Source: Lacinutrix himadriensis
Lineage (GTDB): Bacteria > Bacteroidota > Bacteroidia > Flavobacteriales > Flavobacteriaceae
DNA length: 64,000 nucleotides
Direction of reading: 5' to 3'
Assembly: GCF_001418105.1 (NCBI RefSeq)
Contig: NZ_LIQI01000019.1
Span: 186,001-250,000, forward strand
Shown here: one piece after another, positions 54,219 through 63,960 of the stretch
How the letters are laid out: every line of letters begins with the position of its first letter
How positions within the stretch are numbered: the stretch's first letter is position 1
Notes under the pieces: model-generated
Told to the model about the DNA's origin: nothing
Seen by the model: only the letters and a program-made list of their open reading frames with translations
Database searches by the model: none
Translations under genes and position numbers: made by a program

Positions 54219-55616
54219 TTAGATATGTAAAGCTCTATCGTTAGCTGCTAACGCTGCTTCTTTAATTGCTTCTGTAAATGTTGGATGTGCATGAGACATA
54301 CGCGATACATCTTCCGCAGATGCTCTGTATTCCATAGCTACAACTGCTTCTGCAATCATATCTGCAGCACGTGCACCAACCATGTGTACTCCTAAAATTT
54401 CGTCTGTAGACTTATCTGCAAGAATTTTTACAAATCCGTCTAAATCCATACTCGCTCTACTTCTACCTAAAGCACGCATTGGAAACTGACCTACTTTATA
54501 ATCTACTCCTGCTTCTTTTAATTGCTCTTCCGTTTTACCAACAGAAGCTACTTCTGGCCATGTGTACACAATACCAGGAATTAAGTTATAATCGATATGT
54601 GGTTTTTGTCCGGCTAAAGTTTCGGCAACAAAAACACCTTCTTCTTCCGATTTATGTGCAAGCATTGCTCCTTTTATAACATCACCAATAGCGTAAATAT
54701 TAGAAGCGCTAGTTTGTAAATGCTCATTTACTTCTACTTTACCTCTTTCGGTTAATTTTACTCCAGCAGCTTCTACATTTAAACCATCTGTATATGCATG
54801 ACGACCAACAGAAACTAAAACATAATCTCCTGTAAAAGTTACTTCTTCTCCTTTTTTGTTATCTGCTTTCACAATAACTTCATCGCCATTTCTCTCTACA
54901 GATTTTACTTTATGCGAAGTATTAATCTTAAATTTCTGCTTCTTTAAAACTTTGTTTAATTCTTTAGAAATACCAGAATCCATTGTAGGAAGGATTCTAT
55001 CCATATATTCTACAACCGTTACTTCTGCTCCTAATCTTTTATATACTTGACCAAGTTCTAAACCGATAACGCCACCACCAATTACGATTAAATGCTTTGG
55101 AATTTCTTTTAGCTTTAAAGCTTCGGTAGAAGTGATTACGCGTTCTTTATCTAATTTTATAAATGGTAATGTAGATGGTTTAGATCCTGTTGCTATAATC
55201 GTATTTTTAGCTTCAATCTCTGTTGTTTCTTCACCAGTAATGGTAATATGTGTTGCATCCTTAAAGCTTCCTACACCAACATAAACATCAATCTTATTTT
55301 TCTTCATTAAGAAATCAATTCCGCCTGTAGTTTGATCTACAACAGATTGCTTTCTTGCAATCATTTGCTTTAAATTCACTTTTATTTCTCCCGGAATGTC
55401 GATACCATGTTCTTCAAAATGTTTGACAGCATCTTCGTAATGATGTGAAGAATCTAAAAGCGCTTTACTTGGTATACAACCAACATTTAAACAGGTTCCT
55501 CCAAGTGTAGAATATTTTTCGATAATTGCAGTTTTCATTCCTAATTGTGCGCAACGTATTGCTGCTACATATCCTCCAGGTCCTGAACCTATTATTGCTA
55601 CATCGTATTTACTCAT
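54219..55616 (-). CDS. lpdA: Dihydrolipoyl dehydrogenase
   Basis: 465 residues. E3 component that reoxidises dihydrolipoamide in the pyruvate and 2-oxoglutarate dehydrogenase complexes. FAD motif 'AIIGSGPGGYVAAIRCA' (8-23), redox-active Cys42/Cys47 in 'GGTCLNVGCIPSKAL', NAD motif 'VIGGGVIGLELGQVYKRLG' near 180, 'YAIGDV' near 315, and catalytic 'HAHPTFTEAIKEA' near 445. Length is typical. A -7 box at 55667-55674 and a REP-like hairpin lie in its leader. Confidence 0.97.
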   Translation of the reverse strand: MSKYDVAIIGSGPGGYVAAIRCAQLGMKTAIIEKYSTLGGTCLNVGCIPSKALLDSSHHYEDAVKHFEEHGIDIPGEIKVNLKQMIARKQSVVDQTTGGIDFLMKKNKIDVYVGVGSFKDATHITITGEETTEIEAKNTIIATGSKPSTLPFIKLDKERVITSTEALKLKEIPKHLIVIGGGVIGLELGQVYKRLGAEVTVVEYMDRILPTMDSGISKELNKVLKKQKFKINTSHKVKSVERNGDEVIVKADNKKGEEVTFTGDYVLVSVGRHAYTDGLNVEAAGVKLTERGKVEVNEHLQTSASNIYAIGDVIKGAMLAHKSEEEGVFVAETLAGQKPHIDYNLIPGIVYTWPEVASVGKTEEQLKEAGVDYKVGQFPMRALGRSRASMDLDGFVKILADKSTDEILGVHMVGARAADMIAEAVVAMEYRASAEDVSRMSHAHPTFTEAIKEAALAANDRALHI

Positions 55617-55642
55617 AATAATTTCTTTTTATATTTAAAAAA

Positions 55643-55660
55643 TTTCCACTTTCGCGGAAA
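55643..55660. repeat. REP-like hairpin in the lpd leader
   Basis: TTTCCACTTTCGCGGAAA (6-bp TTTCC(a)/(c)GGAAA stem around a TTCG-type loop), in the 5' untranslated region of lpd between its -7 box and ATG. Same family as 6088 and 54195. Confidence 0.65.
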
Positions 55661-55666
55661 CTAAAG

Positions 55667-55674
55667 CAAAAGTA
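55667..55674 (-). promoter_or_regulatory. -7 box for lpd
   Basis: TACTTTTG on the minus strand (TAnnTTTG), 50 bases upstream of the lpd ATG, leaving a leader of about 45 nt that begins with the REP-like hairpin. Confidence 0.5.
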
Positions 55675-55885
55675 CAACATTGATTTATGAATTGCGAATT
55701 ACAATTAATGAAATTTAATAGAATACTTTTTTAAAGGAAGAATAATAAAAAGCCCACTCCATAATTCAAAAAATACATTTTGAAAAGAATAGGCTTATTT
55801 ATAAAAACTGATTAATAGCAATACAAATTACATAGAATTACGAATGATATACAATACTCAATTTGAGTAATTTGTAAGAAAAACG

Positions 55886-56656
55886 TTAAATTAAATTCTT
55901 ATTTGTTTTTAGCATTCCTATTAATTCTCCTGTAGAAGATATGTTTAACTTTTTTAGAATGTTTCTTCTATGTGTATCTACAGTATGTGAGCTGATATTT
56001 AATTTTTCTGAAATTTGTTTACTGGTCTGATTTTGCACTAATAAGCGAACAACATCGCGTTCTCTTTTACTTATTCCGCCTTCTAGTAATTTTTGCGAAT
56101 GGTTATTAAAGTAGATGGTTTCGTATTCCTTTTGATCGTTTAATAACTTTGCTGAAGCTGTTATTTGCATTTTTATATTAGGATCTAAAACCGTGTAATG
56201 TGCTAAACCGATAATAGGTTTCATATCCGAATCAAAAGCTAAAGGTGTTGTGTTTTGAACAATATTTACATAATTTCCTTTGGCATTTTTAAATCGGTAA
56301 TTCCATGTGTAATTTGCGTGTTGCCTTTTATCAGCAGGTATTTCCCCAATAGTAAATTCCATTAAACTATTTAAAGCACGCAACCAGATATCAATATCAT
56401 CTGGATGAATTCTGCTCCAAAAGTATCGCATTCCTTTTGCTTTTAAATCATTTGTATCTAAGCCTAAACAGGAATTAAAATTCTTACTTATATATTCAAA
56501 AGTAAGGTCTTGGGTATTTGTTATACAGAAAAAAGTGGAGCTATAAGGCAGATAAAAATCTAAATCTATAATTTTTTGAATATGCGTTTCTAAAGATGGT
56601 GAGTCATAAGACTCGAAAATAGATTTGTAAAATAGTTTGATTTGCGCGTATTTCAT
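55886..56656 (-). CDS. PAS-LuxR transcriptional regulator
   Basis: 256 residues. A PAS-like sensing domain is at about 35-165 ('FCITNTQDLTFEYISKNFNSCLGLDTNDLK', 'HPDDIDIWLRALNSLM' and the PAC-type 'WNYRFKNAKGNYVNIVQNTTPL'). The C-terminal LuxR helix-turn-helix is 'GISKRERDVVRLLVQNQTSKQISEKLNISSHTVDTHRRNILKKLNI' (about 193-240). There is no receiver domain, so it probably responds to a small ligand or redox signal. Monocistronic. Confidence 0.9.
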   Translation of the reverse strand: MKYAQIKLFYKSIFESYDSPSLETHIQKIIDLDFYLPYSSTFFCITNTQDLTFEYISKNFNSCLGLDTNDLKAKGMRYFWSRIHPDDIDIWLRALNSLMEFTIGEIPADKRQHANYTWNYRFKNAKGNYVNIVQNTTPLAFDSDMKPIIGLAHYTVLDPNIKMQITASAKLLNDQKEYETIYFNNHSQKLLEGGISKRERDVVRLLVQNQTSKQISEKLNISSHTVDTHRRNILKKLNISSTGELIGMLKTNKNLI

Positions 56657-56710
56657 AAAAAATCAATTAGTAAGCATTTGGAAACATCAAGCAATTTAAA
56701 AAAAAATAAT

Positions 56711-57337
56711 CTAACTAGGAAACCCAAGCATTTCTCCCATACCAACGGTAAATAACCAGCAACCGTAGATAGCGTGCTCTATAGACACTAATAGCGTAGA
56801 CTTCGTTTTTTTATAGGTTATTGCGAAAAGTAATCCTCCTAAAAAAGTCATGATTAGTACTAATATATTCTTGAAAAACAAATGTGCTAATGAAAAAACA
56901 ATAGCATTTACTAAAAAAAATAACGCCTCACTTTTAAACAATTTTTGATACCGCTGAAAATAAAAAGTTCGGTATAACAACTCTTGTGGATATACCGAAA
57001 AAACACTGTAAAAAAACAAGATACCAAGCCATAAAAAAGGCTTATTTATCACCACATTAAAAAGACTTTCTTTACTTGTAAACCAAACAAAAAGCGTAGT
57101 AATTACTGCTATTAACAACAACTTTAGCAAAGTCATTTTCCAAAAGCGTTTCCAGTTTAAATTTGGGTTTATTTTAAATTTATTCTTTTCTACTTTAAGT
57201 AAAATATAAAGCACATAACCAAAGCCAACTACACCTAAAATAAGTTTTATTATAACAGAGTAATTCCATATAAAACTTACAGGTAGTAGTATAAAAATAA
57301 TGAATAATTCTATATATCTATAAAGGGTAGCTTGCAT
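56711..57337 (-). CDS. CPBP-family intramembrane metalloprotease
   Basis: 208 residues, five to six membrane helices. The CPBP motifs are 'YPQELLYRTFYFQRY' (ELLYR; the usual first Glu of EExxxR is Gln), 'FSLAHLFF' and 'SIEHAIYGCWLF'. The change of the first Glu to Gln is common in this flavobacterial subgroup, and activity is uncertain. Possible roles include bacteriocin immunity or prenyl-protein-like processing. It lies between a LuxR regulator and an S41 peptidase, all on the minus strand, but gaps of 54-65 bases leave cotranscription open. Confidence 0.82.
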   Translation of the reverse strand: MQATLYRYIELFIIFILLPVSFIWNYSVIIKLILGVVGFGYVLYILLKVEKNKFKINPNLNWKRFWKMTLLKLLLIAVITTLFVWFTSKESLFNVVINKPFLWLGILFFYSVFSVYPQELLYRTFYFQRYQKLFKSEALFFLVNAIVFSLAHLFFKNILVLIMTFLGGLLFAITYKKTKSTLLVSIEHAIYGCWLFTVGMGEMLGFPS

Positions 57338-57402
57338 AATTAAATGTACAAAAAATAGCGTTAAATAATGCGATTCATAAAAAAGCTGTTATCGTTAAAA
57401 TA

Positions 57403-58995
57403 TTACTCTTTTTTACTTTCAATCGTATTTAAAATCCAATTTAATTCTGGATCCTTGTTTTCTCTTCTATCATTAATGGTTGGTAAAATTACATGATCTG
57501 GTTTTACACCATAACCGCCTGGCTCTTGTTTATGTGGTGTTTCTAACTCCATTAAACCTATTCTAATTTTCAGTTTCGTTTCTGGTAATTCATAGACTTT
57601 AAAAATACCTGCAACGGTAGAGTTGTATGCTCCTCCGGTTTCCTCTCCAACAAAAACAGCTCTTTTATTTGCTTGTAATTGATTAGACAAAACTGAAGAT
57701 GCCGAAAACGAATGTCCATTAATTAACACATAAACATCTCCTTTAAAATTATTTTCTTTAGGCTCTGCTAATTTGCTTTGCTTAAATTTATAATATAATT
57801 TACCATCTTCTTTTTTCGTTTTAAGCCAATTATGGACTACAATAATCGGAGAAAACACACCTACAAAAAATTTTAATCCGGTAGAAGAAGTATTCGACAT
57901 TGCCATTTTTAAAAAGGGCACTCTGCTATTTACTTCTCCTGCTTTAAGAAACTGAAAGGGTTCATCTGCTAAGTACGAATACAATTCTGCAATTTCGGCA
58001 AGACTTCCTCCTCCATTATCACGTAAATCAATTACTAAGTTTTCTGCCTTTACGGAATCTATTTCTTTAAAAACTTCTTTATAAAACTTCTTTATATCCC
58101 CTCCCATGAAACCTCTTATTTTCATGTATGCAACGCTACTATCCTTTCCTATAAAATCTATATCTCGAATATACTCATCCCTTGTTTTATTATAACCATA
58201 TAACACATTATGCTTTCGCTTAATTTTTGCTTTTTGTTTCTTTTCTTTACGCTGTTCCTTGGTAAGTTTAACAACTACTTCTTTTTTTATGCTATCGTTC
58301 TGTATGGTATCTTTCTTTATTTCTTCTTTATTTACACGATTAAAAACCTTTTGAAACAAAGAGTCTTCCTTTTTAAAAGTAACCTGTAAACTATCTATAA
58401 AATATTTATCACTATTGTAATACGCAGCAAATCTTTTTCCTAAAACTCTATCCTGTAATGTGGTGTTATAACCATCAGACGTGATTTGTCTTTTGATCTT
58501 AGCTATTAAATCCGAAATTTCTTCGTCTTCTATTTTAACCACTTCACTTCCTATCAAAAAAGAATCTTTCGATCTTGTATTGGTAACCAAAAGCCTGTCT
58601 TCTAAGTAATCAAAATCTAAGTCGTTAAACGTAAATTTCTTTTTAAGGAATGCTTTATAATCTTTTCTATTCAAGTGTTTTTTTGGCGCAAACAAACTAA
58701 TATGGCCTTGTCTTATACTACCTATAACGGGTCCTAATTTTGTGTAAAACGCATAGGTAGTTAATGGTTTGTTTATGGTTTTCTTTAAACTGTCAAACTT
58801 AAAATCTAAGCGTTCTTCAGAAATATATAAATGAAGATTAGGATGATTCCGCTTTAGTTGGGTATATGTTTTATCTACATCGTTTTGTAAACTTTCAACA
58901 GAATGTAAAGATGTTATTTGCTGATTGAATTTTTCTGCACTAGAGCAAGAAGCTAAAAGTATAGTAAGCGTAAAAAGAAGTAAAAGTTTTTTCAT
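57403..58995 (-). CDS. S41 family peptidase, lipoprotein
   Basis: 530 residues. Lipobox 'ILLASCSS' places the lipid Cys near residue 17. A helical N-terminal part with 'YTQLKRNHPNLHLYISEERL' leads to the tail-specific protease core: 'VAYMKIRGFMGGDIKKFYKEV', 'LVIDLRDNGGGSLAEIAELYSYL', nucleophile Ser in 'VLINGHSFSASSVLSNQL' and Lys in 'ANKRAVFVGEETGGAYNS'. A highly charged Lys-rich insert ('KEQRKEKKQKAKIKRKHN') sits near 245. There is no obvious PDZ domain. It probably processes or degrades proteins outside the inner membrane. Confidence 0.88.
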   Translation of the reverse strand: MKKLLLLFTLTILLASCSSAEKFNQQITSLHSVESLQNDVDKTYTQLKRNHPNLHLYISEERLDFKFDSLKKTINKPLTTYAFYTKLGPVIGSIRQGHISLFAPKKHLNRKDYKAFLKKKFTFNDLDFDYLEDRLLVTNTRSKDSFLIGSEVVKIEDEEISDLIAKIKRQITSDGYNTTLQDRVLGKRFAAYYNSDKYFIDSLQVTFKKEDSLFQKVFNRVNKEEIKKDTIQNDSIKKEVVVKLTKEQRKEKKQKAKIKRKHNVLYGYNKTRDEYIRDIDFIGKDSSVAYMKIRGFMGGDIKKFYKEVFKEIDSVKAENLVIDLRDNGGGSLAEIAELYSYLADEPFQFLKAGEVNSRVPFLKMAMSNTSSTGLKFFVGVFSPIIVVHNWLKTKKEDGKLYYKFKQSKLAEPKENNFKGDVYVLINGHSFSASSVLSNQLQANKRAVFVGEETGGAYNSTVAGIFKVYELPETKLKIRIGLMELETPHKQEPGGYGVKPDHVILPTINDRRENKDPELNWILNTIESKKE

Positions 58996-59124
58996 AAAAT
59001 TCGTATATCACTGATTAACAATAAAATAAACCTTTAACCAGCTTATTACACTTTAAATATACTATTTATATCATTTTAGAATCTCCTCTAATTCATAATT
59101 TTAAGAAAAAAATATGTTTTAAAC

Positions 59125-59583
59125 TTATACTGTAATTGCTGTAGTATGCTTCACTTCATTAATCATAAACATACTATGTGTACTCCCAATATGATTAATT
59201 TTAGTTAATCTATTTACCATAAACTCTCTAAAAGCTTCCATGTCTTTTACCAGTACTTTTAAAAGGTAATCATAATCTCCACTAATATGATAACACTCTA
59301 AAACCTCTTGTAAATCCGCCACTTCTTTTTCAAATTTAATCACATAATCTTGTGTGTGTTGCGTAAGTTTTACATGGCAAAAAGCAACAAAAGATTTGGA
59401 CACTTTTTCTTTATTCACCAAAGCAACATACTTATTAATAACGCCCTGATTTTCAAGTTTTTTAATTCTTTCATACACTGCAGTAACCGAAAGATTTAAT
59501 TTATTAGATAGCGCTTTATTGGTCTGCTTACTGTCTTCTTGTAAAAGCTGAATTAGTTTTTTATCGATTGCGTCAAAAGTCAT
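59125..59583 (-). CDS. Lrp/AsnC-family transcriptional regulator
   Basis: 152 residues. N-terminal helix-turn-helix 'IDKKLIQLLQEDSKQTNKALSNKLNLSVTAVYERIKKLENQGVI' and C-terminal RAM ligand-binding domain ('VLECYHISGDYDYLLKVLVKDMEAFREF'). It is transcribed away from the methionine gamma-lyase-like gene with a 165-base shared control region, so it is a good candidate regulator of that gene, with an amino acid as effector. Confidence 0.92.
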   Translation of the reverse strand: MTFDAIDKKLIQLLQEDSKQTNKALSNKLNLSVTAVYERIKKLENQGVINKYVALVNKEKVSKSFVAFCHVKLTQHTQDYVIKFEKEVADLQEVLECYHISGDYDYLLKVLVKDMEAFREFMVNRLTKINHIGSTHSMFMINEVKHTTAITV

Positions 59584-59748
59584 ATTGAAAAATTTTCAGA
59601 AAAAACAGAAATAATTCTATTCTTTATTATTATAAAACCACAAAAATAACAAAATACAGATTTAAAATCTAAATAACCAATCATATATTGATTATTAATC
59701 TAATAAGATGGTAATTTACATTTATATAAACTAAAACCAATTACTATT

Positions 59749-60948
59749 ATGGCATTTAAACCAGCAAATAACATACAAGATCTTCAATATTTTGGCGAAT
59801 TTGGAGGTGTGAACCCTTCCATTTCAGATTCTTCTACCTATACGTTCTTATCGGCAAAAACCATGTTCGACACTTTTGAAGGTAATGCAGATGGTTGCTA
59901 TTTATATTCCCGTCATTCTACGCCTTCTAATTTATATTTAGGCGAAGCACTTGCTGCCATGGAAGGTACAGAAACGGCGAATGTTACTGCTTCCGGAATG
60001 GGTGCAATTACACCTGTAATCTTGCAACTTTGTGGTTCTGGAGATCATATTGTTTCTAGTAGAACAATTTATGGAGGAACCTACGCCTTCCTAAAAAACT
60101 TTACGCCGCGTTTTAATGTTTCTACTTCGTTTGTAGATATTACAAAATTAGATATCGTGGAAGCTGCTATTACTTCCAATACAAAAATTTTATACTGCGA
60201 ATCGGTAAGTAACCCTTTATTAGAGGTTGCAGATATTGTAGGATTAGCAAAATTAGCGAAAAAACACAACCTGAAACTAGTAGTAGATAATACCTTTTCA
60301 CCGTTATCTATTTCTCCTGCAGAATTAGGCGCAGATGTAGTTATTCACAGTTTAACCAAATTCATCAATGGCTCTTCTGATACCGTTGGTGGTGTGGTTT
60401 GTGGTACCCAAGAATTTATCAATGATTTACGAAATGTAAACGATGGTGCATGTATGCTTCTAGGTTCTACTATGGATAGTTTACGCGCAGCTTCGGTTTT
60501 AAAAAACTTGAGAACCTTACATATTAGAATGCAACAACACAGTTTGAATGCATCCTATTTAGCGGAAAGATTTGAAAATTTAGGTTTAAAAACAGTCTAT
60601 CCTGGACTAAAATCACATCCTTCTCATGATTTATTTAAATCGATGATGAATGATAAATATGGTTTTGGTGGTATGTTAACTATCGATGTTGGTTCTATTG
60701 ATAAAGCCAATGCTTTAATGGAATTAATGCAAGAAAAAAACCTTGGTTATTTAGCGGTTAGTTTAGGGTTTTATAAAACATTATTCTCTGCTCCTGGAAG
60801 TTCTACTTCTTCAGAAATACCTGAAGAGGAACAAGTTGCTATGGGACTAAGTGATGGCTTAATTCGTTTTTCTATCGGATTAGATGCAGATATTGAACGT
60901 ACTTATGAAATGATGAAAGGTTGCATGGAATCATTAGATATTCTATAA
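59749..60948 (+). CDS. Cys/Met-metabolism PLP-dependent enzyme, likely methionine gamma-lyase
   Basis: 399 residues. PLP-binding Lys204 in 'VVIHSLTKFINGSSDTVGG', the 'YSRHSTPSNLYLGEALAAMEGTETANVTASGMGAI' cofactor region and 'VVDNTFSPL' are typical of the cystathionine gamma-lyase/methionine gamma-lyase class. The family splits by details that cannot be settled by eye: methionine gamma-lyase (methanethiol, 2-oxobutyrate, ammonia) is most likely, since flavobacterial relatives beside an Lrp gene carry that label. Regulated most likely by the divergent Lrp protein. Confidence 0.85.
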   Translation: MAFKPANNIQDLQYFGEFGGVNPSISDSSTYTFLSAKTMFDTFEGNADGCYLYSRHSTPSNLYLGEALAAMEGTETANVTASGMGAITPVILQLCGSGDHIVSSRTIYGGTYAFLKNFTPRFNVSTSFVDITKLDIVEAAITSNTKILYCESVSNPLLEVADIVGLAKLAKKHNLKLVVDNTFSPLSISPAELGADVVIHSLTKFINGSSDTVGGVVCGTQEFINDLRNVNDGACMLLGSTMDSLRAASVLKNLRTLHIRMQQHSLNASYLAERFENLGLKTVYPGLKSHPSHDLFKSMMNDKYGFGGMLTIDVGSIDKANALMELMQEKNLGYLAVSLGFYKTLFSAPGSSTSSEIPEEEQVAMGLSDGLIRFSIGLDADIERTYEMMKGCMESLDIL

Positions 60949-61002
60949 TAGCAAATGGTTTAATTCTAATCTATTTCTTAAAACAAGGAAATAAAATAAT
61001 AG

Positions 61003-61042
61003 TGCATAAAAAAATCCGTTGCGATATTTTCAACGGATTTTT
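61003..61042. terminator. Bidirectional terminator between convergent genes
   Basis: Stem AAAATCCGTTG (61011-61021) / CAACGGATTTT (61031-61041) with A/T runs on both sides, between the lyase stop (60948) and the T9SS gene stop (61074). Confidence 0.88.
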
Positions 61043-61073
61043 AATGGTAGTACTACTAACGTATTTAGTATCC

Positions 61074-62024
61074 TTATTTTTTAATTATTCTCTTAGCAAG
61101 TGTTCCATTATTACTTTGAATTTCTAATAAGTAAACTCCTGATTCTAAATTAGAAACATCCATAGTTTCTTCTAAAGAACCAGAATTTAAAGGAATCGAT
61201 TTTACTAGCCTTCCTCTTAAATCATATAAATTCAGGTTGTTTAAAACCAATTGCTTTGGATTTCTTAATGTAATTGTATGGTAAGCAGGGTTTGGATATA
61301 CAGCCAAACTCTCCATTGCATTCTCTTCTGCAGATAAAGTGAATGTTCCTGTTAAACGAATATTGTCAATAGCCATTTCTTCTTGTACACCACTTAATGC
61401 TGTAACCCTAATATTCATAGAGCTACCAGCTACACTATACCCTGAAATACTATTTAAATTCGCATTAAAGGACACCATAGATGTTTCAATTACTGTTTCC
61501 GAAGCATTATAAAAACCATCACGATTATCATCATACCTAAATCTTCCTGATGTATTTCCTCCCTCTGGTCCTCCAGAAGCATAATGCGCTCGTATCCATG
61601 CTCCGCCATCCACTTGGTATTCCACCATTATGAAATCTTGTGTTTCGTATCTGTTATATGTTGCATCTGGTGCTGCCATTCCAATACTAAGCTCCATATT
61701 TAAATAATTAGAAATATTAATTGGATCTAGTGTAATTGTTATTGTGCCATCTCCACCAACATAGCCATCAAAATCTTCCCATAGTAAGAAATTAGAACCT
61801 TCGTAATTTGAAATATTCGTCCAACAAGTAAGACAAGTACTGTCATTATTTCCTCTTAAAAAATAATCACTACCTGGATAGTCAAAAAAAGGTGTAGAAG
61901 TAGTATATCCTGAATAATCAGGACCCTCAAAGCCTTCTTGCTTGATTAATGTTTGAGAATACATGCTGTTATTTAATAATAAGGCACATAAAATTAATAA
62001 AGAATTTAATGTAATTTTTTTCAT
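61074..62024 (-). CDS. T9SS-sorted secreted protein
   Basis: 316 residues. Signal peptide ends 'NNSMYSQ'. Residues 25-230 form one beta-sandwich ('EGFEGPDYSGYTTSTPFFDYPGSDYFLRG', 'MVEYQVDGGAWIRAHYASGG', 'MAIDNIRLTGTF'), like a MAM/laminin-type module. A type A sorting domain follows from 'LAVYPNPAYHTITL' to 'LAKRIIKK'. Exported by the T9SS; no catalytic site seen. It may be a small adhesin or carbohydrate-binding protein. Confidence 0.85.
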   Translation of the reverse strand: MKKITLNSLLILCALLLNNSMYSQTLIKQEGFEGPDYSGYTTSTPFFDYPGSDYFLRGNNDSTCLTCWTNISNYEGSNFLLWEDFDGYVGGDGTITITLDPINISNYLNMELSIGMAAPDATYNRYETQDFIMVEYQVDGGAWIRAHYASGGPEGGNTSGRFRYDDNRDGFYNASETVIETSMVSFNANLNSISGYSVAGSSMNIRVTALSGVQEEMAIDNIRLTGTFTLSAEENAMESLAVYPNPAYHTITLRNPKQLVLNNLNLYDLRGRLVKSIPLNSGSLEETMDVSNLESGVYLLEIQSNNGTLAKRIIKK

Positions 62025-62389
62025 AATTTTAGATTAAGTTATTGATTTGGACTTCAAAAATAATCTTTTATCTTATAAAACCGTACACATTTTTTAGGTT
62101 TTGTAAAAGCATAAAACACAACAATCCATAGCAAACAAAACAACACCACAAACCACTAAACACAAGCTACATACAACAAAAAAAAAAGACTCCTGCTTTT
62201 ATTAAAAAGGAGATACAGGTAGCCATTGATCATGCTTAAAGAGATTTAATTTTGTAAAAAAGCGTCATATGTTCTTCCATCCTCTAGAGATATAAAAAGC
62301 ATTTAAACATCATATAAAAGGTTCTATTATTCCATTTGCATACTTTATACGAAAATCGTAACATTACATTTCTTAAACCAACCAAATTC
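62025..62389. other. 365-base intergenic region before nhaC
   Basis: No gene supported. A short AT-rich stem TCCTGCTTTTATTAAAAAGGA lies near 62193-62213, a broken member of the CTCCTGC repeat type. A TTG at 62336 could extend the NhaC frame by 18 residues, but those residues look non-coding. Confidence 0.4.
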
Positions 62390-63856
62390 ATGCAAGAAGA
62401 CGATAATCTTTCCGAAATTAATATTGAAGACCAAAAAATCATAGATAACAAAGAACTTAATATATGGGAAGCACTTATTCCTGTTGTCGTCTTAATGAGC
62501 TTATTAGCGTATAATATCTTTTTTGCGGATGGCGAAATGTTTGGAGAATATTCCAACCAAATCATTTTATTAATTGGAGGTTTTGTTGCTTTTATTGATG
62601 GTTTATTTAATAAAGTGACGCCTTTAATTATGGTGCAAGAGATTTGGGAAAACCTTAAAAGTGTTTTTGTACCCATTATGATTTTATTTCTTGTTGGTGC
62701 TTTAGCAGGAACTTGGCTAGTCAGTGGTGTAATTCCTGCAATGGTGTATTACGGATTACAAGTATTAAGTCCAGCGATATTTTTACCAGCTTCTGTAATT
62801 ATTTGTGCTATTATTTCTGTGGCTACTGGAAGTTCTTGGACGACCTCTGCAACTGTAGGTATTGCACTCGTTGGTATTGGTACTGCCTTAGGCATCAATC
62901 CAGGAATGATTGCCGGAGCAGTAATTTCAGGTGCTTATTTTGGAGATAAAATGTCGCCTTTAAGTGATACCACTAACCTTGCTCCTGCTATGGCTGGAAC
63001 CGATTTGTTTACCCATATTAGATACATGACCATCACAACAGTGCCTACCATTATTATTACACTAATTGCATTCTCAATTATGAGTGCAACTATTGATACT
63101 ACAGGAAGTGCAGATATTAGCGGATTACTAGCTAGCATAAAAAGCACCTTTACTATTTCACCTTTATTATTTTTGGTCCCATTAGGTGTTATTGCTTTAA
63201 TATTACTAAAAACAAAACCCTTAATCGCACTTGGTGCTGGTGTGCTTTTAGCTGCTGTTTTTGCTTTTGTTTTTCAAATGGATGTTTTAAATGGTTTATC
63301 CGATTCTAACTTTACAGCAATTACAAATGCTATTTTTACCGACACACAAATTACTACAGATAACGAAAAATTAAACGATTTGTTTAGCGCTGGAGGAATG
63401 AAAGGTATGCTTTGGACTATCTTCTTAATTTGTTGTGCTATGGTCTTTGGAGGTATCATGGATGCTATTGGCGCCTTGTCAAGAATCACCAAAGAATTAT
63501 TAAAATTAGCAACTACCGTATTTGGTTTATTTGCTAGTACTGTAATTAGCTGTTTAGGTTTAAACGCTATTGCTAGTGATCAATATTTAGCAATAGTTAT
63601 CCCTGGAAAAATGTTTAAAAAAGCATACGAAGACAAAGGTTTAGCTCCTGAAAATTTAAGTAGAACGCTGGAAGATTCTGGAACTGTAACTTCGGTACTT
63701 ATTCCTTGGAATACTTGTGGCGCATACCAATCTGGAGTTTTAGGTGTTGGTGTATCCGAGTACTTTTTATATGCCATCTTCAACTGGTTAAGTCCTTTTA
63801 CTACTTTACTTTTTGCTGCATTAAATATTAAAATAAGACAACTAAAAAACAAATAG
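62390..63856 (+). CDS. NhaC-family Na+/H+ antiporter
   Basis: About 488 residues from the ATG at 62390 ('MQEDDNLSEINIED'), which precedes a normal acidic N-terminus; an upstream TTG is rejected. Twelve or so membrane helices, with 'ATGSSWTTSATVGIALVGIG', 'GAVISGAYFGDKMSPLSDTTNLAPAMAGTDLFTHIRYM' and 'LEDSGTVTSVLIPWNTCGAYQSGVLGV' as the conserved NhaC core. Exchanges Na+ for H+ at the inner membrane. Ends at its own terminator. Confidence 0.93.
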   Translation: MQEDDNLSEINIEDQKIIDNKELNIWEALIPVVVLMSLLAYNIFFADGEMFGEYSNQIILLIGGFVAFIDGLFNKVTPLIMVQEIWENLKSVFVPIMILFLVGALAGTWLVSGVIPAMVYYGLQVLSPAIFLPASVIICAIISVATGSSWTTSATVGIALVGIGTALGINPGMIAGAVISGAYFGDKMSPLSDTTNLAPAMAGTDLFTHIRYMTITTVPTIIITLIAFSIMSATIDTTGSADISGLLASIKSTFTISPLLFLVPLGVIALILLKTKPLIALGAGVLLAAVFAFVFQMDVLNGLSDSNFTAITNAIFTDTQITTDNEKLNDLFSAGGMKGMLWTIFLICCAMVFGGIMDAIGALSRITKELLKLATTVFGLFASTVISCLGLNAIASDQYLAIVIPGKMFKKAYEDKGLAPENLSRTLEDSGTVTSVLIPWNTCGAYQSGVLGVGVSEYFLYAIFNWLSPFTTLLFAALNIKIRQLKNK

Positions 63857-63899
63857 CCGGAAACTATTTCGTTTACATTTTACTATAACAAAAATTTAT

Positions 63900-63940
63900 A
63901 GCCTAATAAGATTTAAAAATTTTATTAGGCTTGTTTTTTT
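63900..63940 (+). terminator. Terminator after nhaC
   Basis: Perfect 10-bp stem AGCCTAATAA (63900-63909) / TTATTAGGCT (63922-63931) followed by TGTTTTTTT; 43 bases past the stop. Confidence 0.88.
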
Positions 63941-63960
63941 GGTGTTGCAATGTATCTTTG
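63931..63960 (+). promoter_or_regulatory. Bacteroidota-type promoter for a gene beyond the window
   Basis: TTG (63931-63933) is followed after exactly 19 bases by TATCTTTG (63953-63960), matching the TTG-N19-TAnnTTTG consensus. It is built into the T run of the preceding terminator and drives transcription rightward, out of the window. Confidence 0.7.

Noticed and set aside
55740-55800. AAAAGCC...GGCTTATT pairing as terminator of the LuxR gene
   Set aside because: The stem is interrupted by long unpaired stretches and the position is too uncertain to list.
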